Origin: Paraburkholderia fynbosensis
GTDB taxonomy: Bacteria > Pseudomonadota > Gammaproteobacteria > Burkholderiales > Burkholderiaceae
Assembly (NCBI RefSeq): GCF_902859935.1
Contig: NZ_CADIKI010000002.1
Location: forward strand, 186,001 to 250,000
Direction: 5' to 3'
Length of the DNA stretch: 64,000 nt
A program made the position numbers and the translations under genes. Below are positions 17,137-26,529 of the stretch, piece by piece; position 1 is the stretch's first letter; every line of letters begins with the position of its first letter. The notes below the pieces were generated by a model, which was not told the origin of the DNA, made no database searches, and was given only the letters and a program-made list of their open reading frames with translations.

Positions 17137-18924
17137 ATGCCCACCCCATTTGCGCGCTACCTGTCTCTCATTCTGCTGGCTCTCGCGTTGGTGCTGCCGT
17201 ATGCGGTCGCCAACCATACGTACCCGATTCCGACCTTCTACGCTGAGTTCACCGCGCTCGCGCTATATCTGCTGACCGGTGCGGGTGTCGTGTTGCTGAT
17301 GGCGACGGCGAGACCACGCATCACGTTCGCATCGCCGATGGTCGCGCTGGTGCCGTTGCTGTTCGGACTGGTGCTGGTCGCGCAAGCGCTGCTGCTGCCG
17401 GTCGCACAGCCGTCGCTGAACTGGCTCGGCGCCGGTTTCCTGCTCGCGGGGTTCATGGCGGTTCATGCGGGCTACGGCTTCTCGCGCGCCAAGCTCGACG
17501 AGACCGCATTGCGCTGGGCGGCTGGCGCGCTGATCGTGGGTGGGTTGTTCGCGGTGTTCAGTCAGGTAATCCAGCTCTTTCACCTGGAGACGCGTGTGGC
17601 GCCGTTCGTCGTCGCGTATAACGTGACCGTCGAGCGCCGGCCGTTCGGCAATATGGCGCAGGCGAACCACCTCGCCACCTATATCGCCTTCGCGATGGCG
17701 GGCGCGCTGTTCCTCGTGCAGACGCGGCGGCTGGCCGTTGGCATCTGGCTGCTCGTATCGACGATCTTCGCGGCGGGACTGGCGCTGACGGTATCGCGCG
17801 GCCCTTGGCTACAGATGGGGGTGATCGTCGTTGCGGGCTTCTGGATGGCATTCGCGCAGATTCGCAGCGAACCGCTGCTACGCCGCAGCAACCGTGAGTG
17901 GATCATTCCGATCGCTCTTGCCGTGCTGTTCTTCGTGGTCAACGCGCTGATCCGCTGGGCCAATGTGCACTATCACCTTGAACTCGCACAGTCGGCGGCG
18001 GACCGCTTCAAGGACGCCGGTCAGATCGCGCCGCGCCTCGCGCTGTGGAAGTACGGCTGGACGATGTTCAGAACTCATCCGCTGCTGGGCGTCGGCTGGG
18101 GCGAATTTCCGAGCTATCAGTACGAGCTGGTGAGGACGCTCGGCGGCGTCGAGATCGCCAATAATTCGCACGATATCTTCATCGATCTGCTCGCGAAGAC
18201 CGGCCTGATCGGTGTGGCCATCGTGCTGTTCGGGCTCGTCGCCTGGCTCGTGCGCGTCGCGCGTGCCCCGCAAAGCGCCACGCGCGTGTTCGGCATCGCG
18301 CTGATTGGCGTGCTGACGATGCACGCGCTGGTCGAATATCCGCAGCAGTACATGTTCTTCCTGTTGCCGGCAATGTTCGTGTTCGGCTTGCTCGAGACCC
18401 GGCCGTTGCGGCTCGTGCCCGCACGTCTGTCGTTCGGCGCGTTTGCGGTGGTGGTGTTCGGCGGACTGGCCGCGCTGTATCCGGTATATCGCGACTATGC
18501 GCGCGCGGAGGTGCTGTACTACGGCTCGCGGCCGGCGGAGCAATACACTGCGGCCCCGTCGTTCCTGTTCCGGGCGTGGGGCGAGTACGGCCTCGCGACG
18601 TTGCAGCCGATGAATTCGGTCGACCTGCAACGCAAGCTCGCGATGCACAGGCAGGCCATTGCGCTGCTGCCGGGCGAAACCGTGTTGCGACGCTATGCGG
18701 TGTTGCAGGCGCTGAGCGGAGATACGGCGGCCGCGCTCGATACCGTCGAACGCCTGAAGATTTTTGCGCAGGAGTTGAAGGACTGGCCGTCGCAACTGGG
18801 CAATCTGTACCAGTTGACCGATGAGCACAAGTCGCTGGCCGCCTTCAAGGCGGAACTGGTCAAGCGCTATGGCATGCCGTCGTCCGACGTCAATCAGAAC
18901 GACGACGAGAGCGACGAGGATTGA
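17137..18924 (+). CDS. pglL: PglL-type O-oligosaccharyltransferase
   Basis: A 595-residue inner-membrane protein with about 11-12 membrane helices and a C-terminal about 150-residue soluble region. The Wzy_C/O-antigen-ligase signature GVGWGEFPSYQYEL followed by NNSHDIFIDLLAKTGLIGV, which holds the functionally important histidine of PglL proteins, is clear. The enzyme would transfer lipid-linked glycan to Ser/Thr of exported proteins on the periplasmic face. The position after a pilin gene fits pilin or general O-glycosylation and argues against WaaL. ATG 17137 is preferred over TTG 17116; neither has a strong ribosome site. Confidence 0.85.
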   Translation: MPTPFARYLSLILLALALVLPYAVANHTYPIPTFYAEFTALALYLLTGAGVVLLMATARPRITFASPMVALVPLLFGLVLVAQALLLPVAQPSLNWLGAGFLLAGFMAVHAGYGFSRAKLDETALRWAAGALIVGGLFAVFSQVIQLFHLETRVAPFVVAYNVTVERRPFGNMAQANHLATYIAFAMAGALFLVQTRRLAVGIWLLVSTIFAAGLALTVSRGPWLQMGVIVVAGFWMAFAQIRSEPLLRRSNREWIIPIALAVLFFVVNALIRWANVHYHLELAQSAADRFKDAGQIAPRLALWKYGWTMFRTHPLLGVGWGEFPSYQYELVRTLGGVEIANNSHDIFIDLLAKTGLIGVAIVLFGLVAWLVRVARAPQSATRVFGIALIGVLTMHALVEYPQQYMFFLLPAMFVFGLLETRPLRLVPARLSFGAFAVVVFGGLAALYPVYRDYARAEVLYYGSRPAEQYTAAPSFLFRAWGEYGLATLQPMNSVDLQRKLAMHRQAIALLPGETVLRRYAVLQALSGDTAAALDTVERLKIFAQELKDWPSQLGNLYQLTDEHKSLAAFKAELVKRYGMPSSDVNQNDDESDED

Positions 18925-18988
18925 TGCCGGTCGCGTCCGTCGCAGAGATCAAAGCGTCAGGGAAGCCGGTTGATGGCGTAAGCCGCCA

Positions 18989-19465
18989 TCAACCCGCCAC
19001 CCAATCCCCCGACTTCCCACCGTGCTTCTCCAGCACCTTGACATCGGTAATCGTCATCCCGCGATCCACCGCCTTGCACATGTCATACACCGTCAGCAGC
19101 CCCACCTGCACGGCGGTCAGCGCTTCCATCTCCACACCTGTTCGACCGAGCGTTTCCACCTGAACCGTGCAGTGCACGCCAGGCAGCGTTTCATCGAGTT
19201 CGAAGTCCACTTTTACGCGCGTCAGCGCGAGCGGATGACAGAGCGGGATCAGATCGGCAGTGCGCTTCGAGCCTTGAATCGCTGCAATGCGCGCGATGCC
19301 GATCACGTCGCCCTTTTTGGCGTTGCCGTCGCGGATCAGCGCGAACGTCTGCGGCAGCATGCGGATCGAGCCGCGCGCGATGGCGATGCGCTTGGTCTCC
19401 TGCTTGCCGCCGACGTCCACCATATGCGCTTGGCCCGCGGCGTCGAAATGAGTGAGTTCAGGCAT
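18989..19465 (-). CDS. moaC: cyclic pyranopterin monophosphate synthase MoaC
   Basis: A 158-residue enzyme of molybdenum cofactor biosynthesis. It converts the MoaA product 3',8-cyclo-7,8-dihydro-GTP to cyclic pyranopterin monophosphate. Active-site residues fall at the expected numbers: K51, H77 (LIPLCHPLA), E112 and E114 ([10 protein letters not shown]), D128 and K131 (YDMCKAVD). The start at 19465 has GAAGGAG upstream; the longer in-frame start is rejected. It is divergent from the BepA-like protease. No other moa gene is in the window. Confidence 0.97.
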   Translation of the reverse strand: MPELTHFDAAGQAHMVDVGGKQETKRIAIARGSIRMLPQTFALIRDGNAKKGDVIGIARIAAIQGSKRTADLIPLCHPLALTRVKVDFELDETLPGVHCTVQVETLGRTGVEMEALTAVQVGLLTVYDMCKAVDRGMTITDVKVLEKHGGKSGDWVAG

Positions 19466-19608
19466 GGTTGGCTCCTTCAGAGGGCGCCTATCATAGCAGT
19501 GCGACGCAACCACCCGGAGCGCCGCATCGGCTGATTACAATTGCCCCGTGCCCGCTATCTTAGACCGAGCGGCGGGCGTCGCTTTCCGACTTCGTTACCG
19601 ACTTCGCG

Positions 19609-21318
19609 ATGCGTCTGAAACGGTTTCTTGCTGCGTTGGTGTCTGTCGCGCTCGTGGCGCCGCCGGGCGCGTTCGCGCAATCGCACACCGCGCCGAAACT
19701 CGCGCTCAACGCGCAGCCCGCTGAATCGCCGTTGATCAGCGGGCCGTCCGACGCCTACGCCGGCCCGCTCGTACCGCCCGACATCGCGCAAGGCGTATTC
19801 GGCGTGTACGGCGGCGCGCAGAGTCGCCTCTCCGGCAACGCCGGTCTGAGCAGCAGTTGGCGCGCGCCGATCGCTACCCAGCAATTGCCCGACCTCGGTA
19901 GCGGAGGCTCGGGCGCGCTGACGCCGCAAGCCGAGCGCAAGCTCGGCGAGCGTGTGATGCGCGAAGTGCGTCGCGACCCCGACTATCTCGACGACTGGCT
20001 CGTGCGCGACTACCTCAACTCGGTGGCCGCCAAACTCGCGGCGGCGGCGAGCGCGCTATATCTCGGCGGCTATCGTCCGGACTTCGAGCTATTCGCCGTG
20101 CGCGATTCACAGATCAACGCGTTCTCGCTGCCGGGTGGGTTCATCGGCGTGAATACCGGTTTGATCGCGGCGACGCAGACCGAGTCCGAACTGGCGTCGG
20201 TGCTGGGTCACGAAATGGGCCACGTGCTGCAGCGTCACATCTCGCGGATGATCTCCGCCAGCGAGCGCAGCAGCTATGCCGCGCTTGCCGGCCTGCTGTT
20301 CGGTGTGCTGGCGGGCGTGCTCGCGCACAGCGGGGACCTGGGCAGCGCGATTGCGATCGGCGGCCAGGCGTATGCGGTCGACAGCCAGCTGCGCTTTTCG
20401 CGTTCCGCCGAGCACGAGGCTGACCGCGTCGGCTTTCTGCTGCTGGCCGGCGCGGGCTACGACCCCTACGCGATGGTGACCTTCTTCGGCCGGCTCGATC
20501 GCGCGGCAATGAGCGACACAGGTGTTCCCGCATACGCGCGCACACACCCGCTGACCGGCGAGCGGATCGCCGACATGGAAGACCGCGCGCGCCGCGCGCC
20601 GTACCGGCAGCCGCATCAGGCGCCCGAATACGGTTTCGTGCGCGCACGGGCGCGTTTGCTGCAGGACCGCTCGCGCAGCGAGTACGCTGACGAGATTTCG
20701 CGCCTGCGTTCGGAGATCGAAGACCGCACCGCGGTCAACGTCGCGGCGAACTGGTACGGCATCGCGTATGGGCAGATGCTGCTCGACCGTTATGACGATG
20801 CGGTGGCGTCACTCGCGACGTCGCGCGCCGCATTCGCGACCGGCGAGCGCGCCGAGGGCGCACCCGCGCGCAGTTCGCCGAGCTTCGACGTGCTGGCCGC
20901 CGACATCGCGCGGCGCGCAGGCCGCAACGACGAAGCCGCGCGTCTCGCGGAGTTTGCGCAGAAGCGCTGGCCGCAGTCAAATGCCGCCATCGACATGCAC
21001 GTCCGCACCTTGCTGACCTTGCGCCGTTTTGCCGACGCGCAGGCGCTCGCACGGAAGGAAACGCTCGCGCACCCGGATCAGCCTGCCTGGTGGCTGTATC
21101 TCGCGCAGGCGAGCGCGGGCAGCGGCGATGCGTTGACGCAGCATCGGGCGATGGCGGAGAAGTTCGCGCTGGAGGGAGCGTGGCCGTCGGCAATCCGGCA
21201 ACTGAAAGACGCGCGCGATTTGAAGACGATCGGCTACTACGATCTCGCGACCGTCGATGCGCGCCTGCACGAAATGGAGAGCCGCTACAAGGAAGAACGG
21301 CTCGATGAGAAGAGCTAG
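19609..21318 (+). CDS. periplasmic M48-family metalloprotease, BepA-like
   Basis: A 569-residue exported protein with signal peptide (residues 1-23, ending GAFAQ). The zinc site HEMGH is at 201-205, and the third ligand is in EHEAD near 270, followed by a hydrophobic loop segment at about 223-240 and a C-terminal TPR-like region. BepA (YfgC) degrades or helps fold stalled outer-membrane proteins such as LptD at the BAM complex. Length is somewhat above E. coli BepA (487). TACAAT at 19536-19541 may be its -10 element. Confidence 0.88.
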   Translation: MRLKRFLAALVSVALVAPPGAFAQSHTAPKLALNAQPAESPLISGPSDAYAGPLVPPDIAQGVFGVYGGAQSRLSGNAGLSSSWRAPIATQQLPDLGSGGSGALTPQAERKLGERVMREVRRDPDYLDDWLVRDYLNSVAAKLAAAASALYLGGYRPDFELFAVRDSQINAFSLPGGFIGVNTGLIAATQTESELASVLGHEMGHVLQRHISRMISASERSSYAALAGLLFGVLAGVLAHSGDLGSAIAIGGQAYAVDSQLRFSRSAEHEADRVGFLLLAGAGYDPYAMVTFFGRLDRAAMSDTGVPAYARTHPLTGERIADMEDRARRAPYRQPHQAPEYGFVRARARLLQDRSRSEYADEISRLRSEIEDRTAVNVAANWYGIAYGQMLLDRYDDAVASLATSRAAFATGERAEGAPARSSPSFDVLAADIARRAGRNDEAARLAEFAQKRWPQSNAAIDMHVRTLLTLRRFADAQALARKETLAHPDQPAWWLYLAQASAGSGDALTQHRAMAEKFALEGAWPSAIRQLKDARDLKTIGYYDLATVDARLHEMESRYKEERLDEKS

Positions 21319-21390
21319 CTAGCGGTTAAGGCGGATCCCATCGTCTGCGCGCACTGAGCACTATACGTCGTGCACGCCAGGTCCTTAGCC

Positions 21391-21972
21391 CTAAACCTTC
21401 GCCGCCGGACTCGGCTCGAACCCGAAGCGCATGGCGACCTCGCCGCGCCGTATCGCTTGCAGCGGCAACACGGCCTGGTCGTTCCAGTGGAACTCGCCGC
21501 TCATCGAATCCTCGGCTAGCGTCGCGTGATTGGAGAACATCTCCAGATCGTGATCGTGCAAAACCGCGACTCTCGGGCGCGCCGCATTGTCGGCATTGTC
21601 GGCAAACAGAATCCCGCCTTCTTCGTCGATAAACGCAGCCGCGGGCTCGAAGGCACCGCCTGCCTGGTCCTGCAACGCGAGCGTGCCATCGGCGTTCGCC
21701 GACAACCGCACCACCCACGGCGTGTAACCCAACTCCACGTACACCCGCTGCGGGCCGTTCTGGAAAAACCACTGCCCGTGTTCGTCGGCGCCGTAGTTCC
21801 GGTTGATGAAGCCGAGCAGCGCCTCATGCCGGATCGGCGTGCCCGGCGAACCGCTCGCCTGGGCCGCTTCGTCACGCATGCGCCAGTTGCCGCGCCGGTC
21901 CAGCATCAGCCAGCCCGTGCAGCTCGGCACGTTCGGCCATTTGGCCAAAGCCTGTTTGACGATGTCATCCAT
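21391..21972 (-). CDS. conserved-looking hypothetical protein
   Basis: A 193-residue soluble protein without signal peptide or membrane helix, starting MDDIVKQALAKWPNVPSC. It is rich in acidic residues and aromatic pairs (WFFQNGPQRVYVELGY, FHWNDQAVLPLQ) and has a regular beta-rich look. I do not recognise its domain securely. Its start overlaps the stop of the upstream alpha/beta hydrolase by 8 bases, so the two are co-translated and probably function together. Coding is supported by length, overlap and codon use, but no function is offered. Confidence 0.75.
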   Translation of the reverse strand: MDDIVKQALAKWPNVPSCTGWLMLDRRGNWRMRDEAAQASGSPGTPIRHEALLGFINRNYGADEHGQWFFQNGPQRVYVELGYTPWVVRLSANADGTLALQDQAGGAFEPAAAFIDEEGGILFADNADNAARPRVAVLHDHDLEMFSNHATLAEDSMSGEFHWNDQAVLPLQAIRRGEVAMRFGFEPSPAAKV

Positions 21973-23035
21973 GATCGACGTGCCGCTCCAGGTAGCCGAA
22001 CACGCGCCGCGACAGCCAGTCGATGCGGCCCGGGAACGGCCCGGTCATGAAGCCGGCGTGGCCGCCGTGCCTCGGTTGGTCGAGCTCAACAGCCGCCGAG
22101 ACTTCATGCCGCGACGGCAGCGCCTCCGCCGGCAGGAACGGGTCGTTGCGCGCATTGAGCACCAGCGTCGGCACCTGGATGTGCGGCAACAGCGGCCGCG
22201 TGGTCGCGCTGCTCCAGTAGTGGTCGGTATCGCGAAAGCCGTGCAGCGGCGCGGTCACCACGTTGTCGAACTCGTACATGGTGCGGCTCGCCAGCATCGC
22301 GTCGCGGTCGAACAGGCCGGGAAACTGGGCCAGCTTCTGGTCGGCCTTCTGCTTGAGCGTCTTCAGGAAACTTCGCGTATAGACGAGACCGAAGCCTTGC
22401 GACAACGCACGGCCGCCCGCATGCACGTCGATCGGCGTCGAAATCGCGGCGGCCGCCGCGACCACCGACGCGGCGTCCTCGCGCCGTTCGCCCAGCCAGC
22501 GCAGCAGCACGTTGCCGCCGAGCGACACACCCGCTGCCACGACCGGCCCGCGATGCGCGGCGCGCAAGCGGCGCAGCACCCAGTCGACTTCGTTGCTGTC
22601 GGCGAGATGATAAAAGCGCGGCAGGCGGTTCATCGTCCCGCTGCAACTGCGAAAGTGCGGCACGACGCCGTGCCAGCCGTAGTCGCGCGCGGCCGCCATC
22701 AGCGTCGCCGCGTAGTGCGAACCCGAACTGCCTTCGAGGCCGTGAAACAACACGAACAGCGGGGCGTCGACGGCGGGTGCATGGGGTGCGGCGGACTGGC
22801 CGTCCGGCAGGACCCAGTCGAGATCGATGAAATCGCCGTCGGGCGTGTCCCAGCGCTCGCGGCGAAACGACACCGCCGGGCGGCGCGCAAACAGCGACGG
22901 GACGATGGTCTGCGCATGCCGGTTCGGCAGCCACAGTGGGGCACGGTAGAGCAGCTCGACAGTGGCCTCGACGGCGGCCGCGACCGTGGTCTGAGCCGTG
23001 CCGGAGGAAACGGGTTTATCGTGCGTCGAACTCAT
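21965..23035 (-). CDS. alpha/beta-hydrolase, YheT family
   Basis: A 356-residue hydrolase related to YheT/ABHD1-3 proteins. The family N-terminus (WLPNRHAQTIVPSL) is clear. The oxyanion region LFHGLEGSSGSHY, nucleophile elbow GVSLGGN with S171, an aspartate in LNARNDPFLP and a late histidine in HGGHAGFM make a complete catalytic triad. The natural substrate of YheT enzymes is uncertain (probable carboxylic ester). It is followed, with an 8-base overlap, by a hypothetical gene. No good ribosome site precedes ATG 23035. Confidence 0.88.
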   Translation of the reverse strand: MSSTHDKPVSSGTAQTTVAAAVEATVELLYRAPLWLPNRHAQTIVPSLFARRPAVSFRRERWDTPDGDFIDLDWVLPDGQSAAPHAPAVDAPLFVLFHGLEGSSGSHYAATLMAAARDYGWHGVVPHFRSCSGTMNRLPRFYHLADSNEVDWVLRRLRAAHRGPVVAAGVSLGGNVLLRWLGERREDAASVVAAAAAISTPIDVHAGGRALSQGFGLVYTRSFLKTLKQKADQKLAQFPGLFDRDAMLASRTMYEFDNVVTAPLHGFRDTDHYWSSATTRPLLPHIQVPTLVLNARNDPFLPAEALPSRHEVSAAVELDQPRHGGHAGFMTGPFPGRIDWLSRRVFGYLERHVDHG

Positions 23036-23086
23036 GCCGGCGTTGGAACAAAAAAATAAAACGCGAACCTGATCTAAGACCGTACG

Positions 23087-23533
23087 TCAGTGCAGCGAGC
23101 CCTGACCATGCCGCATCTTGGTGGCGAACTGGCTCGCGGCCTCGTTCGGCATCGGGCTCGCGTGAATGTGTGCGATGCGCCACTCGCCGCGTTCGTGGAC
23201 CATCACGTAAGTGGTGAAGACCATGGCGGGCGTGGCGGTGGGGTCGGCTGGCCGATGCGCCTCGGCAATCGCATAGACGACGGTGCCAAGACTGTCGTAG
23301 ACGCGGATGTCGAGCGGCTCGATCGACACGGGCGCGGCCTCGAGCTGTCTCTGCAAGCCGGCGCGGATGCTGTCGAGACCGTGCAGGTGCGAGCCGTCGG
23401 CGCAGATGCAGCTGACGAACTCCTCATCGATCCACAGGCCCATCAAGCTGTCGATATTGACCTCGGCGACGGCCTGATAGTAGGCGTTCAGGGTGTCGGC
23501 GGCGGCTTCGAAGATATGGGCAAAACGTGGCAT
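23087..23533 (-). CDS. NTF2-like (SnoaL-type) fold protein
   Basis: A 148-residue protein with the cone-shaped NTF2-like/SnoaL pattern: an N-terminal helix (AADTLNAYYQAVAEVNIDSLMGLW), a central beta-strand with LHGLDSIRAGL, and the closing strands VFTTYVMVHERGEWRIAHIHAS. Such domains serve as small hydrolases, isomerases or ligand binders, and no catalytic residue set is obvious here. It lies 51 bases upstream of the YheT gene on the same strand, so it may head that operon. Confidence 0.78.
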   Translation of the reverse strand: MPRFAHIFEAAADTLNAYYQAVAEVNIDSLMGLWIDEEFVSCICADGSHLHGLDSIRAGLQRQLEAAPVSIEPLDIRVYDSLGTVVYAIAEAHRPADPTATPAMVFTTYVMVHERGEWRIAHIHASPMPNEAASQFATKMRHGQGSLH

Positions 23534-23715
23534 GGCTCGTCAGTCTCTTGTGCGCGGCGCGCGGTTGCGGGGCAGCGGTCAGCGGGACAGTCCGGCGCAC
23601 CGGACCTGTCGGCCCCGCAGCGTCAGCATGCCCGTGCCGCAAGGCGCGAACATGACGCGACGCGCACGGGGGCGTGCGGTGTTGCGTGCAAGTATCAAGT
23701 CGACTATCAGTCGGC

Positions 23716-24741
23716 TCAGCGTTGCGCGAGCAGCATGCCGCGCAAATCGCCGAAGACCTGTTCGGCGCTCAGTTGCTTCAGACAGTTCAGATGCCCGAGC
23801 GGACATTCGCGCTCGAAACAGGGGCTGCATTCGAGATGGAGCCATTGTACCTTCGCAAGCTCCGACAAGGGCGGCGTGTGGCGCGGATCGGTCGAACCGT
23901 ACACGGCCACCAGCGGCCGGCGCAGCGCGGCTGCCACGTGCATTAGGCCGGAGTCGTTGGTGACGACCGCGTTGGCCCGCGAGATCAGCGCGCAGGCTTC
24001 GCCGAGTGCGGTCTGGCCACACAGGTTGCGCACGTTCGGCGCCTTCTCGGCGATCGCCTGGGCGAGCGGCGCGTCTTTCGGCGAACCGAGCGCCACGATC
24101 TGCGTGTACGGGAACGACTGGCCGACCATCTGCGCGAGCGCGGCGAAGTGTTCGGGCGGCCAGCGCTTGGCCGGGCCGTACTCGGCGCCCGGACAGAACA
24201 CCAGCAGCGGCACGCGCGTATCCAGATTGAAGCGCGCCGACACGCGCGACGCTTCGTTCAGATCCGTGTCGAGGCGCGGCATCGGCAGGTTGTCCGGGAT
24301 TTTGGCGCCGGGCGCGTAGGCGAGGGCGGCGTACTGGCCGACCATCGGCGGGCGCTCGTCCTTGCGCGGATTCGCGTGCCGCACGTTCAGCAGGCCATAG
24401 CGGCTTTCGCCGGTGTAGCCGATGCGCAGCGCAATGCCGGCCAGCCACGGAATCAGCGCCGACTTGAGCGAGTTCGGCAGCACATAGGCCGCGTCGTAGC
24501 CGACATCGCGCAAATCGCTCGCCAGTTGCCAGCGGCGCAACATCTGCAGCTTGCCGTGCGCGAGGTCGGTGGCGTAGACGTCGCGGATTTCCGGCATGCG
24601 TTCGAGCACGGGCGCGACCCACGAGGGCGCGACCGCGTCGATGACGATGCGCGGATGCAATTTCACGAGGCGCGCAAACAGCGGCTGCGCCATCAATGCG
24701 TCACCGATCCAGTTCGGTGCGATAACCAACGCGCGACGCAT
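23716..24741 (-). CDS. waaF: lipopolysaccharide heptosyltransferase II
   Basis: A 341-residue GT9-family glycosyltransferase that adds the second L-glycero-D-manno-heptose to the LPS inner core at the cytoplasmic face of the inner membrane. The N-terminal domain begins RRALVIAPNWIGDALMAQPLF. The C-terminal donor-binding domain has FCPGAEYGPAKRWPPEHFA, VTNDSGLMHVAAALRRPLVAVYGSTDPRHTPP and a cysteine-rich end (CSPCFERECPLGHLNCL) that is typical of WaaF. It lies downstream of a CHCC zinc-finger gene and ilvE on the same strand. Confidence 0.95.
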   Translation of the reverse strand: MRRALVIAPNWIGDALMAQPLFARLVKLHPRIVIDAVAPSWVAPVLERMPEIRDVYATDLAHGKLQMLRRWQLASDLRDVGYDAAYVLPNSLKSALIPWLAGIALRIGYTGESRYGLLNVRHANPRKDERPPMVGQYAALAYAPGAKIPDNLPMPRLDTDLNEASRVSARFNLDTRVPLLVFCPGAEYGPAKRWPPEHFAALAQMVGQSFPYTQIVALGSPKDAPLAQAIAEKAPNVRNLCGQTALGEACALISRANAVVTNDSGLMHVAAALRRPLVAVYGSTDPRHTPPLSELAKVQWLHLECSPCFERECPLGHLNCLKQLSAEQVFGDLRGMLLAQR

Positions 24742-25102
24742 CAGAGTGAGTGTCCGGTGTCGAAACGAAACGCCGCGCGCGATGTGCGTGGCGTTCGGAT
24801 TGATGAAAAGGGAAAAGCCGCGAACCGCGTGACGCGCTTCCGGGGGGGCCGGAGGCGCCGCGGTGGCGGCCCGATGGCGGCGCCGTCAGAGCGTGCTGAC
24901 CTGCGAGCTTGCGTGCGCTTGCTGTGTAATCCCGCCCACCCTGCCTGACGACAAGGCGGACAGCACCATGTTCAGCCTGTCAGCCAGCGAACCCACAACG
25001 AAACGGCCGACGGGGCGAACCGCAAAACAGCGGCTAACCCCTCGACCCGCGCCCGACACTCCGAGCCAGCGCCGCCGCCAGGCAACGCTCAGTGCGCCGT
25101 GT
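24742..25102. other. intergenic region without a convincing gene
   Basis: About 360 bases between waaF and the zinc-finger gene. The minus-strand frame open across 24886-25185 is basic, lacks family features and overlaps the zinc-finger gene, so it is not called. I saw no strong hairpin or promoter. Confidence 0.5.
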
Positions 25103-25297
25103 TCAATGACCCTTGACCACTTCGCCGTCGCGCAGCCTGTAACGCGTGCTGCAGTACGGGCAACGCGCTTCGCCGTGCGTGACATCGATAAAGACGCGCG
25201 GATGCGCGCTCCAGCGCGGCATGGCCGGATTCGGGCAGTACGCCGGCAGGTCTTTTGCCGACAGTTCGACCAGCGGCATTTCCTTGATTTCGCTCAT
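25103..25297 (-). CDS. CHCC zinc-finger domain protein
   Basis: A 64-residue protein with four metal-ligand positions C21, H32, C46 and C49 (ARCPYCSTRYRL), the zf-CHCC pattern shared with the mitochondrial NDUFS6 subunit and small bacterial proteins. Its role in bacteria is unclear. It lies between ilvE (upstream) and waaF (downstream) on the same strand, an order I associate with Burkholderiaceae. Confidence 0.88.
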   Translation of the reverse strand: MSEIKEMPLVELSAKDLPAYCPNPAMPRWSAHPRVFIDVTHGEARCPYCSTRYRLRDGEVVKGH

Positions 25298-25383
25298 GGG
25301 CTTTCTCGTTGTATGCAGGGTGCGGGCGTTGCGCCGGTAGCCGGCCCGAAGGGCAACGGGCCCGGAGATCGGCGCAGCGCGCG

Positions 25384-26307
25384 TTAGATCTTGGTGAGCC
25401 AGTGCGCGTACTTGTCGCTCTTGCCGTTCACGATATCGAAGAAGCCCGATTGCAGCTTCTCGGTGATCGGGCCGCGTGCGCCCGAGCCGATCGTGCGGTT
25501 GTCGAGTTCGCGGATCGGTGTGACTTCGGCTGCGGTGCCGGTAAAGAACGCTTCATCGCAGGTGTAGACCTCGTCGCGCGTGATGCGCTTTTCGATCACC
25601 TGGATGCCGGCGTCGCGCGCGAGCGTGATGATCGTGTCACGCGTGATGCCGTCCAGACACGACGACAGGTCCGGCGTGTACAGCTTGCCGTTGTTCACGA
25701 GGAAGAAGTTCTCGCCCGAGCCTTCCGACACGTAGCCGTCGACGTCGAGCAGGAGCGCTTCGTCGTAGCCGTCGGCGATTGCTTCCTGGTTGGCGAGGAT
25801 CGAGTTCACATACCAGCCCGACGCTTTCGCCCGGACCATCGACACGTTCACGTGATGGCGGGTGAACGACGACGTCTTCACGCGGATGCCCTTGGCCATG
25901 CCGTCTTCACCGAGGTAAGCGCCCCACGGCCAGGCGGCGATGGCAACGTGGATCGTGTTGCCCTTGGCCGACACGCCGAGCTTTTCCGAACCGACCCAGA
26001 TGATCGGGCGCAGATAGCAGGACTCGAGCTTGTTCTCGCGGACGACTTCGCGCTGCGCGGCGGCGAGCGTTTCGTGGTCGAACGGCACGTCCATCTGGAA
26101 GATCTTGGCGGAGTTCAGCAGACGCTTGGTGTGCTCCTGCAGACGGAAAATCGCGGTGCCGCCGTCGGCCGTCTTGTAGGCGCGTACGCCTTCGAAAACG
26201 CCCATGCCGTAGTGCAGCGTGTGGGTGAGCACATGGATTTTGGCGTCGCGCCAGTCGATGAGCTTGCCATCCATCCAGATCTTGCCGTCGCGGTCGGCCA
26301 TTGACAT
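25384..26307 (-). CDS. ilvE: branched-chain amino acid aminotransferase
   Basis: A 307-residue class IV PLP aminotransferase that carries out the last step of Leu, Ile and Val synthesis with glutamate as donor. The PLP lysine is K161 (MVRAKASGWYVN), and the fold-type IV signatures LHYGMGVFEGVRAY, DVDGYVSEGSGENFF and FFTGTAAEVTPI are all present. GGAGA lies before ATG 26307. It is divergent from azlCD, which encodes a branched-chain amino acid exporter; this may reflect joint control of branched-chain amino acids. Confidence 0.97.
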   Translation of the reverse strand: MSMADRDGKIWMDGKLIDWRDAKIHVLTHTLHYGMGVFEGVRAYKTADGGTAIFRLQEHTKRLLNSAKIFQMDVPFDHETLAAAQREVVRENKLESCYLRPIIWVGSEKLGVSAKGNTIHVAIAAWPWGAYLGEDGMAKGIRVKTSSFTRHHVNVSMVRAKASGWYVNSILANQEAIADGYDEALLLDVDGYVSEGSGENFFLVNNGKLYTPDLSSCLDGITRDTIITLARDAGIQVIEKRITRDEVYTCDEAFFTGTAAEVTPIRELDNRTIGSGARGPITEKLQSGFFDIVNGKSDKYAHWLTKI

Positions 26308-26529
26308 ACGATTCTCCAGCGGGTGCGTTGTGAAGTGCGGCTACGCGCGTCAGGGGCAGCCAAGAGCGTCATTTTAGCGTCTTTTGCACACGGAACGGGC
26401 ATTTGGGCACATCCCGGACGCTATAATCCGGCACACGCATAATTCATATCCGGATGCGCCAGCGGGTGCCTGACGACCTGGCGCCGACTTCCCTTCGTTG
26501 CGGCGCCTTGCGCCGGCTCGTTTCGCCTC

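Noticed and set aside
24886..25185. A 99-codon minus-strand gene between waaF and the zinc-finger gene
   Set aside because: Basic low-information sequence that overlaps the zinc-finger gene in another frame.
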